A DNA stretch of 42,692 nucleotides from Bacillota bacterium. Lineage in GTDB: Bacteria; Bacillota; UBA4882; UBA8346. A program made the position numbers and the translations under genes. How positions within the stretch are numbered: position 1 is the first letter of the stretch; the number at the start of each line of letters is the position of its first letter. Location: positions 1-42,692 of the forward strand of contig JAEZFP010000009.1 of NCBI GenBank assembly GCA_023417475.1, in the 5' to 3' direction. Positions 1-8,509 of this stretch are shown here, one piece after another. The notes under the pieces are model-generated. The model saw nothing but the letters and a program-made list of their open reading frames with translations, was not told the origin of the DNA and did not search any database.

Positions 1-84
1 ATTAATCGCCAGGCGACAATTAAACGCTCTGTCAAACGACTGGAAAGCATGGGCTACAAAGTTACTATTGAGATTGCCGCTTGA
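1..84 (+). CDS. C-terminal fragment of a transposase-like protein (5' end outside window)
   Basis: The frame is open from the window edge to TGA at 82-84 and encodes 27 residues ending in MGYKVTIEIAA. A basic stretch followed by a 'LGYKVTLE'-like ending is common at the C-terminus of several IS-family transposases, which is the only reason for the call. No terminal inverted repeat could be identified downstream, so the element family is unknown. It could equally be the end of another DNA-associated protein. Confidence 0.4.
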   Translation: MNRQATIKRSVKRLESMGYKVTIEIAA

Positions 85-137
85 TGTATTGGGTTGTCAA
101 TGTGCTAATTGCAAGTCTATTTTCTAGGTAGAATCAG

Positions 138-166
138 TTGACACGACCCGAGATTTGACGGATAAT
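138..166 (+). promoter_or_regulatory. Probable sigma-A promoter for the truncated phosphorylase gene
   Basis: A perfect TTGACA (138-143), a 17-bp spacer and GATAAT (161-166) lie just upstream of a strong ribosome site (AAGGAGG at about 182-188) and the ATG at 194. The signals suggest that the deleted gene downstream is still expressed. Confidence 0.65.
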
Positions 167-193
167 TTTTAAAGTCATCGAAGGAGGTTCGCA

Positions 194-601
194 ATGATTT
201 ATCAATCCTTACTCCAAGGCAACCAATTGTTCGGCACAACCCCCGCCGATATTTGCCGCCACGTTTTAAAATGTGAACCGCAACAGATCCATGAGCGAGT
301 CATTCTGGCGCCCTGGTGGCAGCCGGAACTTTTTCTTCCCTTGGGAGCCAAACTGAACTCCCTGTCCAAAGGCGGCCACATCCAAGTTTGGAACCTTGAA
401 TTTAATGAATTGGAAATCACCTATATCAGAACCGGGATTGGCGCTACCGTCGTAGCGGAAACGGTTTTAGCTTTGGGGTGTACCCCTTCGCTGAAAAACA
501 AGTCCCTTTACAGCGGTCGAACCGCAGCCGAAATGGAGTACCGTCACGAAGTCCGCGCCAACACCCTTCCTAGGATTGTATTGGCGGCGTTACAAAATTA
601 A
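194..601 (+). pseudogene. Nucleoside phosphorylase-like protein with internal deletion
   Basis: The 135-residue product starts like a purine/uridine phosphorylase-superfamily protein: an alpha/beta segment with VILAPWW, then VWNLEF and ITYIRTGIGATVVAE, the glycine-rich stretch preceding the core. From about residue 101 it jumps to KNKSLYSGRTAAEMEYR and LPRIVLAAL, which resembles the extreme C-terminus of such enzymes. Full-length relatives are roughly 230-260 residues, so about 100-120 central residues carrying most of the phosphate and nucleoside site appear to be missing, with the frame kept. The start has a consensus ribosome site and promoter. The stop codon shares the palindromic TTAA with the stop of the convergent gene on the other strand. 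Enzymatic activity is unlikely; a residual binding role cannot be excluded. Confidence 0.6.
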
Positions 602-1110
602 CCAAGCTCGAGCTTCACGCCCGCCAGATCCAAAACCCGCCGTCCCGCTTCGGCGACGGTCAGCGCCGTCGTGTCGATCGTTGGCGCCGTCAGCCCCTCA
701 TAGACCTTCCGCGCCAACAAGGAACGTTTGATCCGCGCTTCATCCCGGCCGTCCGCTGTCATGCGGCGAATATTCTCCGCCTCGCCGCAAGTAATGATGA
801 TGGGAATCAACTGAAATTCCAGGTCCGCCAGGTTGCGGAACACGTTCGCGGCGATCTGCCCGCGCGGACCATGCAACGCATAGTTAAAAATGACATACTC
901 CAGGGTGCTGCATCCCAAATAATTCCGCAACAGAAACGTCATGTTCCGCTCGACCATGGCGATGATCTCCGGATTGAATGTAAAAGGGTTGGTCATGCGG
1001 CACCACTCGCTTTCCAGCCAAGCCGAATTTGGCAGTTGCCTCAGTAGCTGCCGGCATAACGTTGACTTGCCCACCCCGTTCGGACCGTGGATAAAGAGAA
1101 GCTTTTTCAT
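598..1110 (-). CDS. Small P-loop NTPase (AAA/adenylate-kinase-like)
   Basis: The 170-residue protein begins MKKLLFIHGPNGVGKST, a beta strand followed by a Walker A loop at about residues 9-17, the normal arrangement for nucleotide kinases and single-domain AAA proteins. A lid-type basic region (RRMTADGRDEARIKRS) lies near residues 115-130. The start is the ATG at 1110, preceded by GGAGGCG; a longer frame reaching 1161 lacks a ribosome site. Substrate is unknown: relatives are annotated as gluconate/shikimate-kinase-like or simply ATP-binding proteins. It is encoded alone, convergent with the truncated phosphorylase. Confidence 0.7.
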   Translation of the reverse strand: MKKLLFIHGPNGVGKSTLCRQLLRQLPNSAWLESEWCRMTNPFTFNPEIIAMVERNMTFLLRNYLGCSTLEYVIFNYALHGPRGQIAANVFRNLADLEFQLIPIIITCGEAENIRRMTADGRDEARIKRSLLARKVYEGLTAPTIDTTALTVAEAGRRVLDLAGVKLELG

Positions 1111-1232
1111 GGTCGCCTCCGCTTCGTTTTGGTAATGACCCGGTTGCCAACGCCCATTCAAAAATTTCCAGCGCTTTCTTTTACAATTCTACCACGTTTT
1201 GTATTTCCCCGCCCCCAAAATGATTAAGTAAA

Positions 1233-1463
1233 GTGACAAAAATATATATCAACCCTGCAATAATATTTATCGACCCTGCAAAAACATTTCCCCACCTGAC
1301 AAAAATATTTATCGACCTTAAAAAAATAATTATCACCATCGCAATACTATTTATTGACCTTGAAAAAATATTTATCGCCTTGACAATTATATTTCTGCCC
1401 CTTGCAATAATATTTATCACTCATGAAATACTATTTATCCCGTATAAAAATGAATTTATCCAG
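1233..1463. repeat. Tandem array of eleven degenerate 21-bp AT-rich repeats
   Basis: The stretch divides exactly into eleven 21-bp units without indels. The units share a TGCAAAAATATTTATC-like core flanked by C-rich ends (GAC/CCT). Because 21 is a multiple of 3, both strands stay open: the plus strand reads as heptapeptides such as LTKIFID, LEKIFIA, LAIIFIT, and the minus strand as INIFVRW-like heptapeptides. The plus-strand frame starts at a GTG with no ribosome site, so a protein is doubtful. 21 bp is two helical turns, so the A/T blocks lie on one face of the helix, which predicts intrinsic curvature. It sits about 150 bp upstream of the sugar operon promoter. The rest of 1111-1700 holds no convincing gene. 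Confidence 0.8.
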
Positions 1464-1613
1464 GGTATTTAACTATTTTGGGGAGTATAATGTTTTTTGG
1501 GGTAATTCTATATATATCGCAATGTTTGCAACGGGTTTCCTTGGGAAATTGGAGACGATGTGTATGATTTGTGAACAAATCGTAAGAAATGTGTCAAGTC
1601 GTTTTAACTGGTT

Positions 1614-1642
1614 TTGAAAAGCAACCATTTGACAATTACTAT
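1614..1642 (+). promoter_or_regulatory. Probable promoter of the carbohydrate-utilisation operon
   Basis: TTGAAA (1614-1619), a 17-bp spacer and TACTAT (1637-1642) give a predicted start near 1649 and a leader of about 50 nt to the GTG at 1701. No clear catabolite-responsive (cre) element was found nearby. An AraC-type response regulator encoded at 12169-12948 would be expected to bind upstream of it. Confidence 0.5.
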
Positions 1643-1700
1643 GCATTGAACCAGGAATTGCTTCATGTTAACATCGTAGTAACAAAAAGGAGGTATTGTC

Positions 1701-3017
1701 GTGAAAAGACGAAAGATTGGTATTTTGTTTATAGCAGCGCTAATGATGGTCACGGTTTTTTGCTCGCTTCCCACGATGGCGGCAAAAGAACCAAAAAAGG
1801 CCGTCTTGCGGATGTCCTGGTGGGGCGGAGATGCGCGCCACAAAGCAATCCTGGCTTCAGTCAAGCAGTTTATGAAAGAAAACCCCAACATCGAGATTGA
1901 AACTGAGTATAGCGCCCTTGCTCAATACAAGGATAAATTTATGACTCAGTTATACTCAGGGTCCACCGCCGATATCGTGGCGATTGACCAACCTTGGGTA
2001 GCGGACATTGTGGCCCGCGGCGACTTTTTCCTGGATTTATCTAAGTATTCCCGGTATATCAACATCGGTTCATTCGACAGTTTTCTGGTGAATAATTATT
2101 GCAAGGTCAACGGTAAACCCTTTTTCGTTCCGGCCGGCATCAATGGCATGGGTTCATTGGTTGATGCCGAAGCCTTGGCTAAATTTGGCTTCAACCCGAA
2201 GGTCAAACAATTTACCTGGGATGACATGATCGCTTTGGGCGAAAAAGTCCACAGTGCCAACGCCAGCAATTACTTATGTGTCATCGAAAGCAAACAGGCC
2301 GGATTGTATTTTGCCCGGGTTTACCTGCGTCAACTTACCGGTAAGCAATTGATCAACGACGACGGTTCCATGGGTTGCACCCGGGACCAATTGGCCCAAG
2401 CCTTGGGATTAATTGATACCCTGTACAAAAAGAGCATCTTCCAACCCATCTCCGAACATTCGGTCTTCAACGGCAGCATGTTGCAAAATCCCAAGTGGAT
2501 TAACGGCCAGATGTTTATGGTGCTCGGCCGGACTTCAGTCATGACCGACCCGTCAGCCCGTCTGCCGAAAAACGGCAAACCCCGTACCACCGCTTTCTTA
2601 ATGCCGAAACTTAAAAACGCCAAAGAAAGCGGGATTGAAGTCCGGCCCGCCGCCATGTTCGCCATTAGCAAAAACACCAAAAGTCCGGAAGCGGCCGCTA
2701 AATTCCTGAACTACCTCTTTACCGACAAGGAAAGCGTAATCACGCTCAAAGACAACTATTCGGTTCCGGCCCGCAAAGCCAGCCGGACCATCACCGCCGA
2801 TATTCTTGATCCGGCCGCCGTCGCCAACGCGAACTATTCGTTAGCCAACCCCGGTTCGACGTTGAACGGTTACTCCTCCAGTCCCGAGGTTGAATCGCTC
2901 TTTACCGAAGTGATGGAGAAGATCGCCTTTGGTCAATACAAAAACATGAATCAAGCCGCTGATGAAGTCATCTCCCGCATCAAAGATATCGTTGCTTATT
3001 CCAAACAAAAGAAATGA
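1701..3017 (+). CDS. ABC transporter extracellular sugar-binding protein (family 1)
   Basis: The 438-residue protein has an N-terminal signal (basic MKRRK, hydrophobic core to about residue 27). The mature part has the family 1 solute-binding pattern: an early strand (LRMSWWGG), the helix 'HKAILASVKQFMKENPNIEIE', and DIVAIDQPWVADIVARG for the first lobe. No lipobox Cys is evident at the signal cleavage region, although secreted binding proteins of this kind in Gram-positives are usually lipid-anchored. Start is GTG at 1701 behind AAGGAGG (1688-1694). It is the first gene of the operon and would deliver an oligosaccharide to the two permeases downstream. The substrate cannot be read from sequence. 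Confidence 0.92.
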   Translation: MKRRKIGILFIAALMMVTVFCSLPTMAAKEPKKAVLRMSWWGGDARHKAILASVKQFMKENPNIEIETEYSALAQYKDKFMTQLYSGSTADIVAIDQPWVADIVARGDFFLDLSKYSRYINIGSFDSFLVNNYCKVNGKPFFVPAGINGMGSLVDAEALAKFGFNPKVKQFTWDDMIALGEKVHSANASNYLCVIESKQAGLYFARVYLRQLTGKQLINDDGSMGCTRDQLAQALGLIDTLYKKSIFQPISEHSVFNGSMLQNPKWINGQMFMVLGRTSVMTDPSARLPKNGKPRTTAFLMPKLKNAKESGIEVRPAAMFAISKNTKSPEAAAKFLNYLFTDKESVITLKDNYSVPARKASRTITADILDPAAVANANYSLANPGSTLNGYSSSPEVESLFTEVMEKIAFGQYKNMNQAADEVISRIKDIVAYSKQKK

Positions 3018-3047
3018 GCAAGGATTGAAAGACGAAGTTTAACTAGG

Positions 3048-3087
3048 ATAGGGGGTAAGGAAAACGATTCCTTAACCCCCTATTTTT
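3048..3087 (+). terminator. Hairpin after the binding-protein gene (partial terminator/attenuator)
   Basis: ATAGGGGGTAAGGAA and TTCCTTAACCCCCTAT form a stem of about 15 bp with one bulged A and a 5-nt loop, followed by five T. It lies between the binding-protein and first permease genes of one operon. This position usually lowers expression of permeases relative to the binding protein. Confidence 0.75.
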
Positions 3088-3107
3088 CAAGAAAGGATGT
3101 TAAGTGC

Positions 3108-4043
3108 GTGCAAAATGTACTGGCCCAAAATAACACCGCCAAGCCGGTGAAACGCCAAAAACTGGGCAGCGGAAAATGGACCGGTTTCTGGTTTATCCTG
3201 CCCTGGGTGATCGGTTTCGCGGTATTCCAGCTCTACCCGTTCCTGGCGTCGCTATTTTATTCGTTCACCAACTTTTCGATGTTGGGAGACTCGGTGTTCA
3301 TCGGGTGGACCAATTTTACTCTGTTATTCACCAGAGATCCGCTCTTTTTAAATTCATTGGTGGTGACCGGCGCCTACACTTTAATGGCCGTGCCGATCAA
3401 ACTGGCTTTCGCTTTAATGGTTGCCATGATCTTAAATGTGAAGTTGAAATCGATCAACCTCTACCGCACCATCTATTATATCCCTTCTATTTTAGGCGGC
3501 AGCGTCGCGATCTCCGTGTTATGGCGGGTGATGTTCATGCGGGAGGGAATGTTTAACCGCTTAATCGGAGTAATCGGTTTCGGACCGGTCGATTGGCTCG
3601 GCGACCCTCGTTTCGCTTTATTTACCATCAGTATGTTGCAGGTCTGGCAGTTCGGCTCCTCGATGGTGATCTTTCTGGCGGCGTTGAAACAGATTCCCAC
3701 GGAATTATACGAAGCCGCCCGCGTCGACGGTTCCGGCAAAATCCGTCAGTTCTTTACGATCACCGTGCCGATGCTCAGCTCGGTCACCTTCTTCAATCTG
3801 ATTATGCAGTCAATTCAAGCATTACAGAACTTTACCTCGGCTTTTGTCATTACCAACGGCGGACCGATGAAGTCGACCTATGTTATTGGAATGAAATTAT
3901 ACGAAGATGCTTTTAAAAACTTTAAGATGGGCTATGCCAGCGCCGAATCCTGGGTTTTATTCATCATCATCATGATCATGACCATTGTCGTGTTCAAATC
4001 GTCCAACGCTTGGGTTTACTATGAAGATGGGAGAGATAACTGA
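3108..4043 (+). CDS. Sugar ABC transporter permease, MalF/UgpA type
   Basis: The 311-residue membrane protein shows an N-terminal helix (GFWFILPWVIGFAVFQLYPF) and about six segments in all. The binding-protein-dependent permease signature (EAA loop) reads ELYEAARVDGSGKIRQFF at about residues 196-213; this cytoplasmic helix docks on the ATPase. Start is GTG at 3108 with an AAAGGA site upstream. Its stop overlaps the next gene's ATG (TGATG at 4041-4045), implying translational coupling. No ATPase gene is present in the locus, so a shared MsmX/UgpC-type ATPase elsewhere is inferred. Confidence 0.92.
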   Translation: MQNVLAQNNTAKPVKRQKLGSGKWTGFWFILPWVIGFAVFQLYPFLASLFYSFTNFSMLGDSVFIGWTNFTLLFTRDPLFLNSLVVTGAYTLMAVPIKLAFALMVAMILNVKLKSINLYRTIYYIPSILGGSVAISVLWRVMFMREGMFNRLIGVIGFGPVDWLGDPRFALFTISMLQVWQFGSSMVIFLAALKQIPTELYEAARVDGSGKIRQFFTITVPMLSSVTFFNLIMQSIQALQNFTSAFVITNGGPMKSTYVIGMKLYEDAFKNFKMGYASAESWVLFIIIMIMTIVVFKSSNAWVYYEDGRDN

Positions 4044-4891
4044 TGAACAAACAGCACAATCACACCTGGTTAACCCATCTCCTGCTCATTCTTTTCGGAA
4101 TCGTGATGATCTACCCATTGATCTGGATGTTTTTCGCTTCGTTTAAGACGGTCAATGAGATTTTCATTTCACATAAGTTATTGCCCGATCAGTTCCTTTG
4201 GATCAATTTTGTCAACGGTTGGCAAAGCGCTGCTACCGGCGCCGCTTCTTACACTACGTTCTTTATCAACACTTTTCTACTGGTCATCCCGACGGTGGCG
4301 TTCACCGTGTTGTCCTGTCTCTTGGTGGCCTACGGGTTCGGCCGGTTCGACTTTCCCGGCAAAAAGTTCTGCTTCGCCATCATGATCGCCACCTTGATGC
4401 TGCCCAATGCGGTAATCATCATTCCGCGGTTTTTGATCTTCAAAAACCTGGGTTGGCTGGACAGTTACCTGCCCTTTATCGTCCCGGCGATCTTCGGCTG
4501 TTACCCGTTTTTTATCTTTATGTTAATCCAGTTCCTGCGGGGCATCCCGGTCGCGCTCGACGAATCGGCCAAAATCGACGGTTGCAGCCCCTTGCGGATC
4601 TTATTCAGCATTTTGGCTCCCTTGATGAAACCGGCGTTGTTTTCGGCGGGTCTGTTCCAGTTCATGTGGACTTGGAATGACTTCTTCAACCAGTTGATCT
4701 TCATCAATTCGCCGAAGAAATTCACGATCGCCCTGGGTCTGCGGATATCCATCGACAGCTCCTCGGAGATGGTCCGCTGGAATGAAGTGATGGCCATGTC
4801 GATCTGTTCGATCGTACCGTTGATTTTGTTATTCTTCTTTGCCCAGCGTTATTTTGTGGAGGGAATTTCAACCTCGGGGTTGAAAGGGTAA
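4043..4891 (+). CDS. Sugar ABC transporter permease, MalG/UgpE type
   Basis: The 282-residue protein opens with a membrane helix (LLLILFGIVMIYPLIWMFFA), has several further hydrophobic segments and a carbohydrate-permease EAA loop (ALDESAKIDGCSPLRILF, about residues 171-188). Together with the preceding permease it forms the heterodimeric channel of a CUT1-type importer. It starts inside the stop of the upstream gene. The C-terminal ending (YFVEGISTSGLKG) is the standard ending of this subfamily, so the protein is complete. Confidence 0.92.
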   Translation: MNKQHNHTWLTHLLLILFGIVMIYPLIWMFFASFKTVNEIFISHKLLPDQFLWINFVNGWQSAATGAASYTTFFINTFLLVIPTVAFTVLSCLLVAYGFGRFDFPGKKFCFAIMIATLMLPNAVIIIPRFLIFKNLGWLDSYLPFIVPAIFGCYPFFIFMLIQFLRGIPVALDESAKIDGCSPLRILFSILAPLMKPALFSAGLFQFMWTWNDFFNQLIFINSPKKFTIALGLRISIDSSSEMVRWNEVMAMSICSIVPLILLFFFAQRYFVEGISTSGLKG

Positions 4892-4939
4892 ACCCGCTCC
4901 GGTCAACTTTTTCAAATTGCAGAATTGAGGCGTAAAACA

Positions 4940-7900
4940 ATGGCAAACAATTTAAAAAACGATTCAGGACTGCTATTTTACCTATCAGGCGATAACGGCA
5001 GCCAGCCCGAAGTGGCGTTGGGCAATCCCGAGCCCAACTTCTTTCAAAATGTCGAAACCATTGAAGACGGCAAGTGTGGTAAAGCCTTGCGTTGTCTTCC
5101 CAATCAATTGCTGGCCTACTGGGCGCCGGGCAATATCTACGCCCAACGGGGCACCGTGTCCTTCTTCTGGCGCAGCCGCTATCCGTTGGGTCCGACCGAA
5201 TTTCCGATCTTCCGGGTGAGTTATGCCGACCACAGCAGTTGGGATGCGCAGTTTATGCGGATCGACTACAACGGCGGCGGTATTGACGCTTTTGTGACCG
5301 ACATCAATCTCAGCCGCACCCGGGTGGGCATGAAATTTGACGTGTTGCCCCAACCCGACCAATGGTTTCATATCGCCTTTGCGTGGGATGAAAACATCGG
5401 AGTGCGGCTCTACATCGACGGCCAACTGGCGGCGGCCAAGGACGCTTTTTCCATCTATTACGCCGGATTGGACCAGTTTGGGACCCATTCGCGGATCATC
5501 AGCCACTGGCAGGTCCAAAGTTCCTATAACTATGTGCGGACCGGCGATTTTGACGAAATTCGCATTTATGACCGGATGCTGGAACCGGAACAGGTTGCCG
5601 GTTTGGCGGCGGGCGGGGCGCTTGACACCCTGCCGCTCTTGAACCGTCCGCTGTTCGCTCCGGTTTGGCAACGCGAATGGTTGCAACGTTGGGGATTTGA
5701 CGCGGCCACCCTGCCGGCGCCACTTTGCCATCAATTCACCGCCGTACATAAGGTGGAGATTCATAATGCCTGGGATCTGAAGCGTTGGTGGTGGAAGGGT
5801 TGCGACGGCATTCGCGAAACCACTTGGCCCGGTGTGTATAACCGCTCCCGCTTGCCGGGACGCACCGATTATTTTGTCCTCCCGGACTGGGATTGCTACT
5901 CCCAATCCGGCAAGGAGATTACCTTCGAACCATTGCCCGACTGTTATTTCAATCATATCGAGATCAGCGGCTCCGCGCAAGGCACTTTACGGATTCACGG
6001 CCGGCTCGAAGAGCACCAGTCGCTCCGGCGGCTCGCCTGCGAACGCTCGGTGCACCGGTTGGATGAACCGGTCCGTAATGTGGCGCTGACCTTCACCAAT
6101 GATCTGATCGAGGAACCGATCGGCGATATTACCTTGTTACAGGTGGAACACGGCTTGGCGCCCCAAGACGCCCAACGCGAACGCTTTGCTTTCAGTTGGG
6201 ATACCGGCGCGGAGACCGGGGCCGGCGTGGCGGCCGTCCGCCAATTTGTCCAAGGCCGCTTTATGCGGGATGAACGGGCCACATTGCTTGGCTCCGCCAA
6301 CCCCGTCTCCCCCGGAACCCATGACGCTAGCGTCATGGAAAATATGTTGCCGCTGCTGCATTTGATAATGCCATACCATGCCGATGACCGTGTCGGTATG
6401 GATGGATTAATCTTGCATTTGCCGGCGTTGCAGGGAACCCCTACTCACGGCCGTTATCTTTTGGTCAATGTCCAGGTGAAGGATCCGCTCTGGATTTATC
6501 GAAATCTAATCCAATTCACCTTTGCGGTTTTACCGGGCGAAGCCAAAACAATCTGGTTGGATACACGCGACCGCATCCTGCCCGAAGGCAAAGCCTTATA
6601 CGCCACCGTCGCCTTCTCCGGTCCGGTCACGGCGGCGAGTTGCTCCGGCATTGCGGCGGAGCTCGTCTATAAACCGGCGGAATTGGCCAAAGCCGAACAT
6701 TGCGCCGACCGCTGGATCCAAGTCAAAGACAATTACGCTCATTTGGTCGAGGAAAACCCCTCCAGTCCGAAGTTTAACTTATATAACCGTTTTGTCGCCG
6801 ATTTGCAAGACCTGTTGCGGATCTGCCCCGAACATCCCTTGGCCCGGCTTTACTGGTACGATAAATTCAAACAGGACGCGCCGGTTTTCAAGCAAACCCC
6901 TTGCCCGCCCAATATTCCCTTATGGGCCTGGCGGCAGGTGGAATATATGGGTTATGTCAAACGGTATCTCCGCTGGTGGATTGATAAACGGCAGATTGGC
7001 AACGGCGAATTCGGCGGGGGTCTCTCCGATGACGGCGATTTGACCGCTTGGTGGCCCGGCCCGGCGCTTACCGGTTGCATGCCCGAGAAGATCAAAGCTT
7101 CTTTACTGCTGGAGATGGAGGCTTTTTACGATCAGGGAATGTTCGCCAACGGCTTATGCGCGATCCAGACCGACCAACTTCATACTCTGGAAGAAGGCCT
7201 TCAGGCGTTGGGACAATGTTTGACGTTGGACCCCTGTTCCCCGAAGCAATTGGAAAGGGCGATGGAAAACGCCCGCGGCCTGTTCTTTGTCACCGGCATT
7301 AACGCCGCGGGACACCGCCACCTCAAATCCGGCTATTATTCCGGCACCCGGGTGGCCGAGGAAGCGCCGTGGAACTATTCGGCGTCCGATTCCTTCCACG
7401 TGTTGCATCCGACCTATATGTTGGTCCGCTATAACGGCTCGCCGCTGGCGAAACAGTTAGTGCTGGAGCTGGCCGACGCGATGATGGACCATTATTACGA
7501 CGGCAAGTTGCACGTCCAAATCGACGTGACGACCGACCAGGATCAAGTGCATGAACGCACCCGGGAATGGCCGCTCTTTTATGCCGCCTGGCAGTTCACC
7601 GGCGATCCGAAATATCTGCAACCGATCAATGCGCAACTTTATGCGCAAGCCCAGGACCGCCTGGCGGACGACTCCGAAGCCGTCTGCCAACAAGTGGCCG
7701 CAACCTACGAACGGCTGATTACCAACGCGGCTTTGCGGGAGTATATCAATACCGATGGTCAGCTTTGGGTAGACCGTGGCGTCATCGATATCGGCGTCAT
7801 GCAGGAACACCGGATCGGCGGCATCGGCCATGAGCGTTTTTCGCTCTACCCGCGTCATTCCATCCGTTGGCAGTTCGCTCCGGGTGCCGAAGCGGATGTC

Positions 7901-8482
7901 GCGATTTTAGTCACTTATGCCAGCACCAGCAAATTGCGGATTTCCGGCTGGAACATGACCGACTCGGCCATTGAGGCGTTGCTGATCGGCGAGCATATTT
8001 TACCGGGTCAATGGCGAATTCGCCAGGGAAGCGGCGCGACGGTCGGAACGATGGCAACGGTCAACCAAGAAGAATTGGTCCGGTTTGAACGGTTCATGAA
8101 ACAACCCGTTACCTTCGCGCCCCAAACCTATACCGTACTGGAACTGGATCTGGAGCAAGCGGCCACGCCGTATTGGGAACGTCCCGATCTAGCCATCGAC
8201 CGGGACGATGTGATCGTCAGCGATAGTTGCATCCGGGTGCGCGTCCACAATATCGGCGCCGCGGCCAGCGAACTGACGACGGTTGTCCTGACAGGACCGG
8301 ACGGCACGGTTTTGCGCAGCAGTCAAATTCCGCCGCTACCCGCGCCGTCCGATCTCTATCCGAAGATCGTGGAAGTTTCCTTATGGACGCGTGGTCTCGA
8401 CTTGGAAGGTTGCACCGTCGAACTCGATCCCGAATGCCGTTTGCAAGAGATTACCCGGGAAAACAACCGCATCGCCCTGTAA
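4940..8482 (+). CDS. Giant cytoplasmic LamG / alpha-toroid protein, putative oligosaccharide-cleaving enzyme
   Basis: About 1180 residues with no signal peptide. Residues 5-225 look like a LamG/concanavalin jelly-roll (WFHIAFAWDE, VRLYIDGQLAAA, DFDEIRIYDRML). A middle beta-rich region follows. Residues of about 600-930 resemble a helical alpha/alpha-toroid, with NGEFGGGLSDDGDLTAWW near 687-704 and DVTTDQDQVHERTREW near 860-875, rich in acidic and aromatic residues as in glycosidases, lyases and unsaturated-glucuronyl hydrolases. The last 100 residues resemble a CARDB-type beta-sandwich (VRVHNIGAAASEL). I cannot place it in a named enzyme family. The ATG at 4940 has GAGG (4927-4930) upstream; an in-frame TTG at 4925 is the alternative. 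It sits between the importer and two sugar-metabolism enzymes, so it probably acts on the imported oligosaccharide. Confidence 0.7.
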   Translation: MANNLKNDSGLLFYLSGDNGSQPEVALGNPEPNFFQNVETIEDGKCGKALRCLPNQLLAYWAPGNIYAQRGTVSFFWRSRYPLGPTEFPIFRVSYADHSSWDAQFMRIDYNGGGIDAFVTDINLSRTRVGMKFDVLPQPDQWFHIAFAWDENIGVRLYIDGQLAAAKDAFSIYYAGLDQFGTHSRIISHWQVQSSYNYVRTGDFDEIRIYDRMLEPEQVAGLAAGGALDTLPLLNRPLFAPVWQREWLQRWGFDAATLPAPLCHQFTAVHKVEIHNAWDLKRWWWKGCDGIRETTWPGVYNRSRLPGRTDYFVLPDWDCYSQSGKEITFEPLPDCYFNHIEISGSAQGTLRIHGRLEEHQSLRRLACERSVHRLDEPVRNVALTFTNDLIEEPIGDITLLQVEHGLAPQDAQRERFAFSWDTGAETGAGVAAVRQFVQGRFMRDERATLLGSANPVSPGTHDASVMENMLPLLHLIMPYHADDRVGMDGLILHLPALQGTPTHGRYLLVNVQVKDPLWIYRNLIQFTFAVLPGEAKTIWLDTRDRILPEGKALYATVAFSGPVTAASCSGIAAELVYKPAELAKAEHCADRWIQVKDNYAHLVEENPSSPKFNLYNRFVADLQDLLRICPEHPLARLYWYDKFKQDAPVFKQTPCPPNIPLWAWRQVEYMGYVKRYLRWWIDKRQIGNGEFGGGLSDDGDLTAWWPGPALTGCMPEKIKASLLLEMEAFYDQGMFANGLCAIQTDQLHTLEEGLQALGQCLTLDPCSPKQLERAMENARGLFFVTGINAAGHRHLKSGYYSGTRVAEEAPWNYSASDSFHVLHPTYMLVRYNGSPLAKQLVLELADAMMDHYYDGKLHVQIDVTTDQDQVHERTREWPLFYAAWQFTGDPKYLQPINAQLYAQAQDRLADDSEAVCQQVAATYERLITNAALREYINTDGQLWVDRGVIDIGVMQEHRIGGIGHERFSLYPRHSIRWQFAPGAEADVAILVTYASTSKLRISGWNMTDSAIEALLIGEHILPGQWRIRQGSGATVGTMATVNQEELVRFERFMKQPVTFAPQTYTVLELDLEQAATPYWERPDLAIDRDDVIVSDSCIRVRVHNIGAAASELTTVVLTGPDGTVLRSSQIPPLPAPSDLYPKIVEVSLWTRGLDLEGCTVELDPECRLQEITRENNRIAL

Positions 8483-8509
8483 CACAGTACCGGAAGAGAG
8501 GTTTTTAGG

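Noticed and set aside
1..137. Intact insertion sequence at the left edge
   Set aside because: Only 27 codons of a possible transposase are inside the window and no terminal inverted repeat or target duplication could be recognised.
1233..1463. CRISPR array
   Set aside because: The 21-bp units are contiguous and degenerate throughout; there are no unique spacers and no cas genes. The same holds for 42409-42692.
1233..1472. 79-residue repetitive frame (plus strand) as a gene, and its minus-strand counterpart at 1181-1420
   Set aside because: Both frames are open only because the repeat unit is 21 bp; neither start has a ribosome site. Kept as a repeat array, with coding noted as a possibility.
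1520..1540. Catabolite-responsive (cre) site upstream of the sugar operon
   Set aside because: The TTTGCAACGGGTTTCC-like stretch misses invariant cre positions.
4985..5980. 331-residue open frame on the minus strand
   Set aside because: It is antisense to the large LamG/alpha-toroid gene, has no ribosome site and no recognisable domain; GC-rich third positions of the real gene keep it open.
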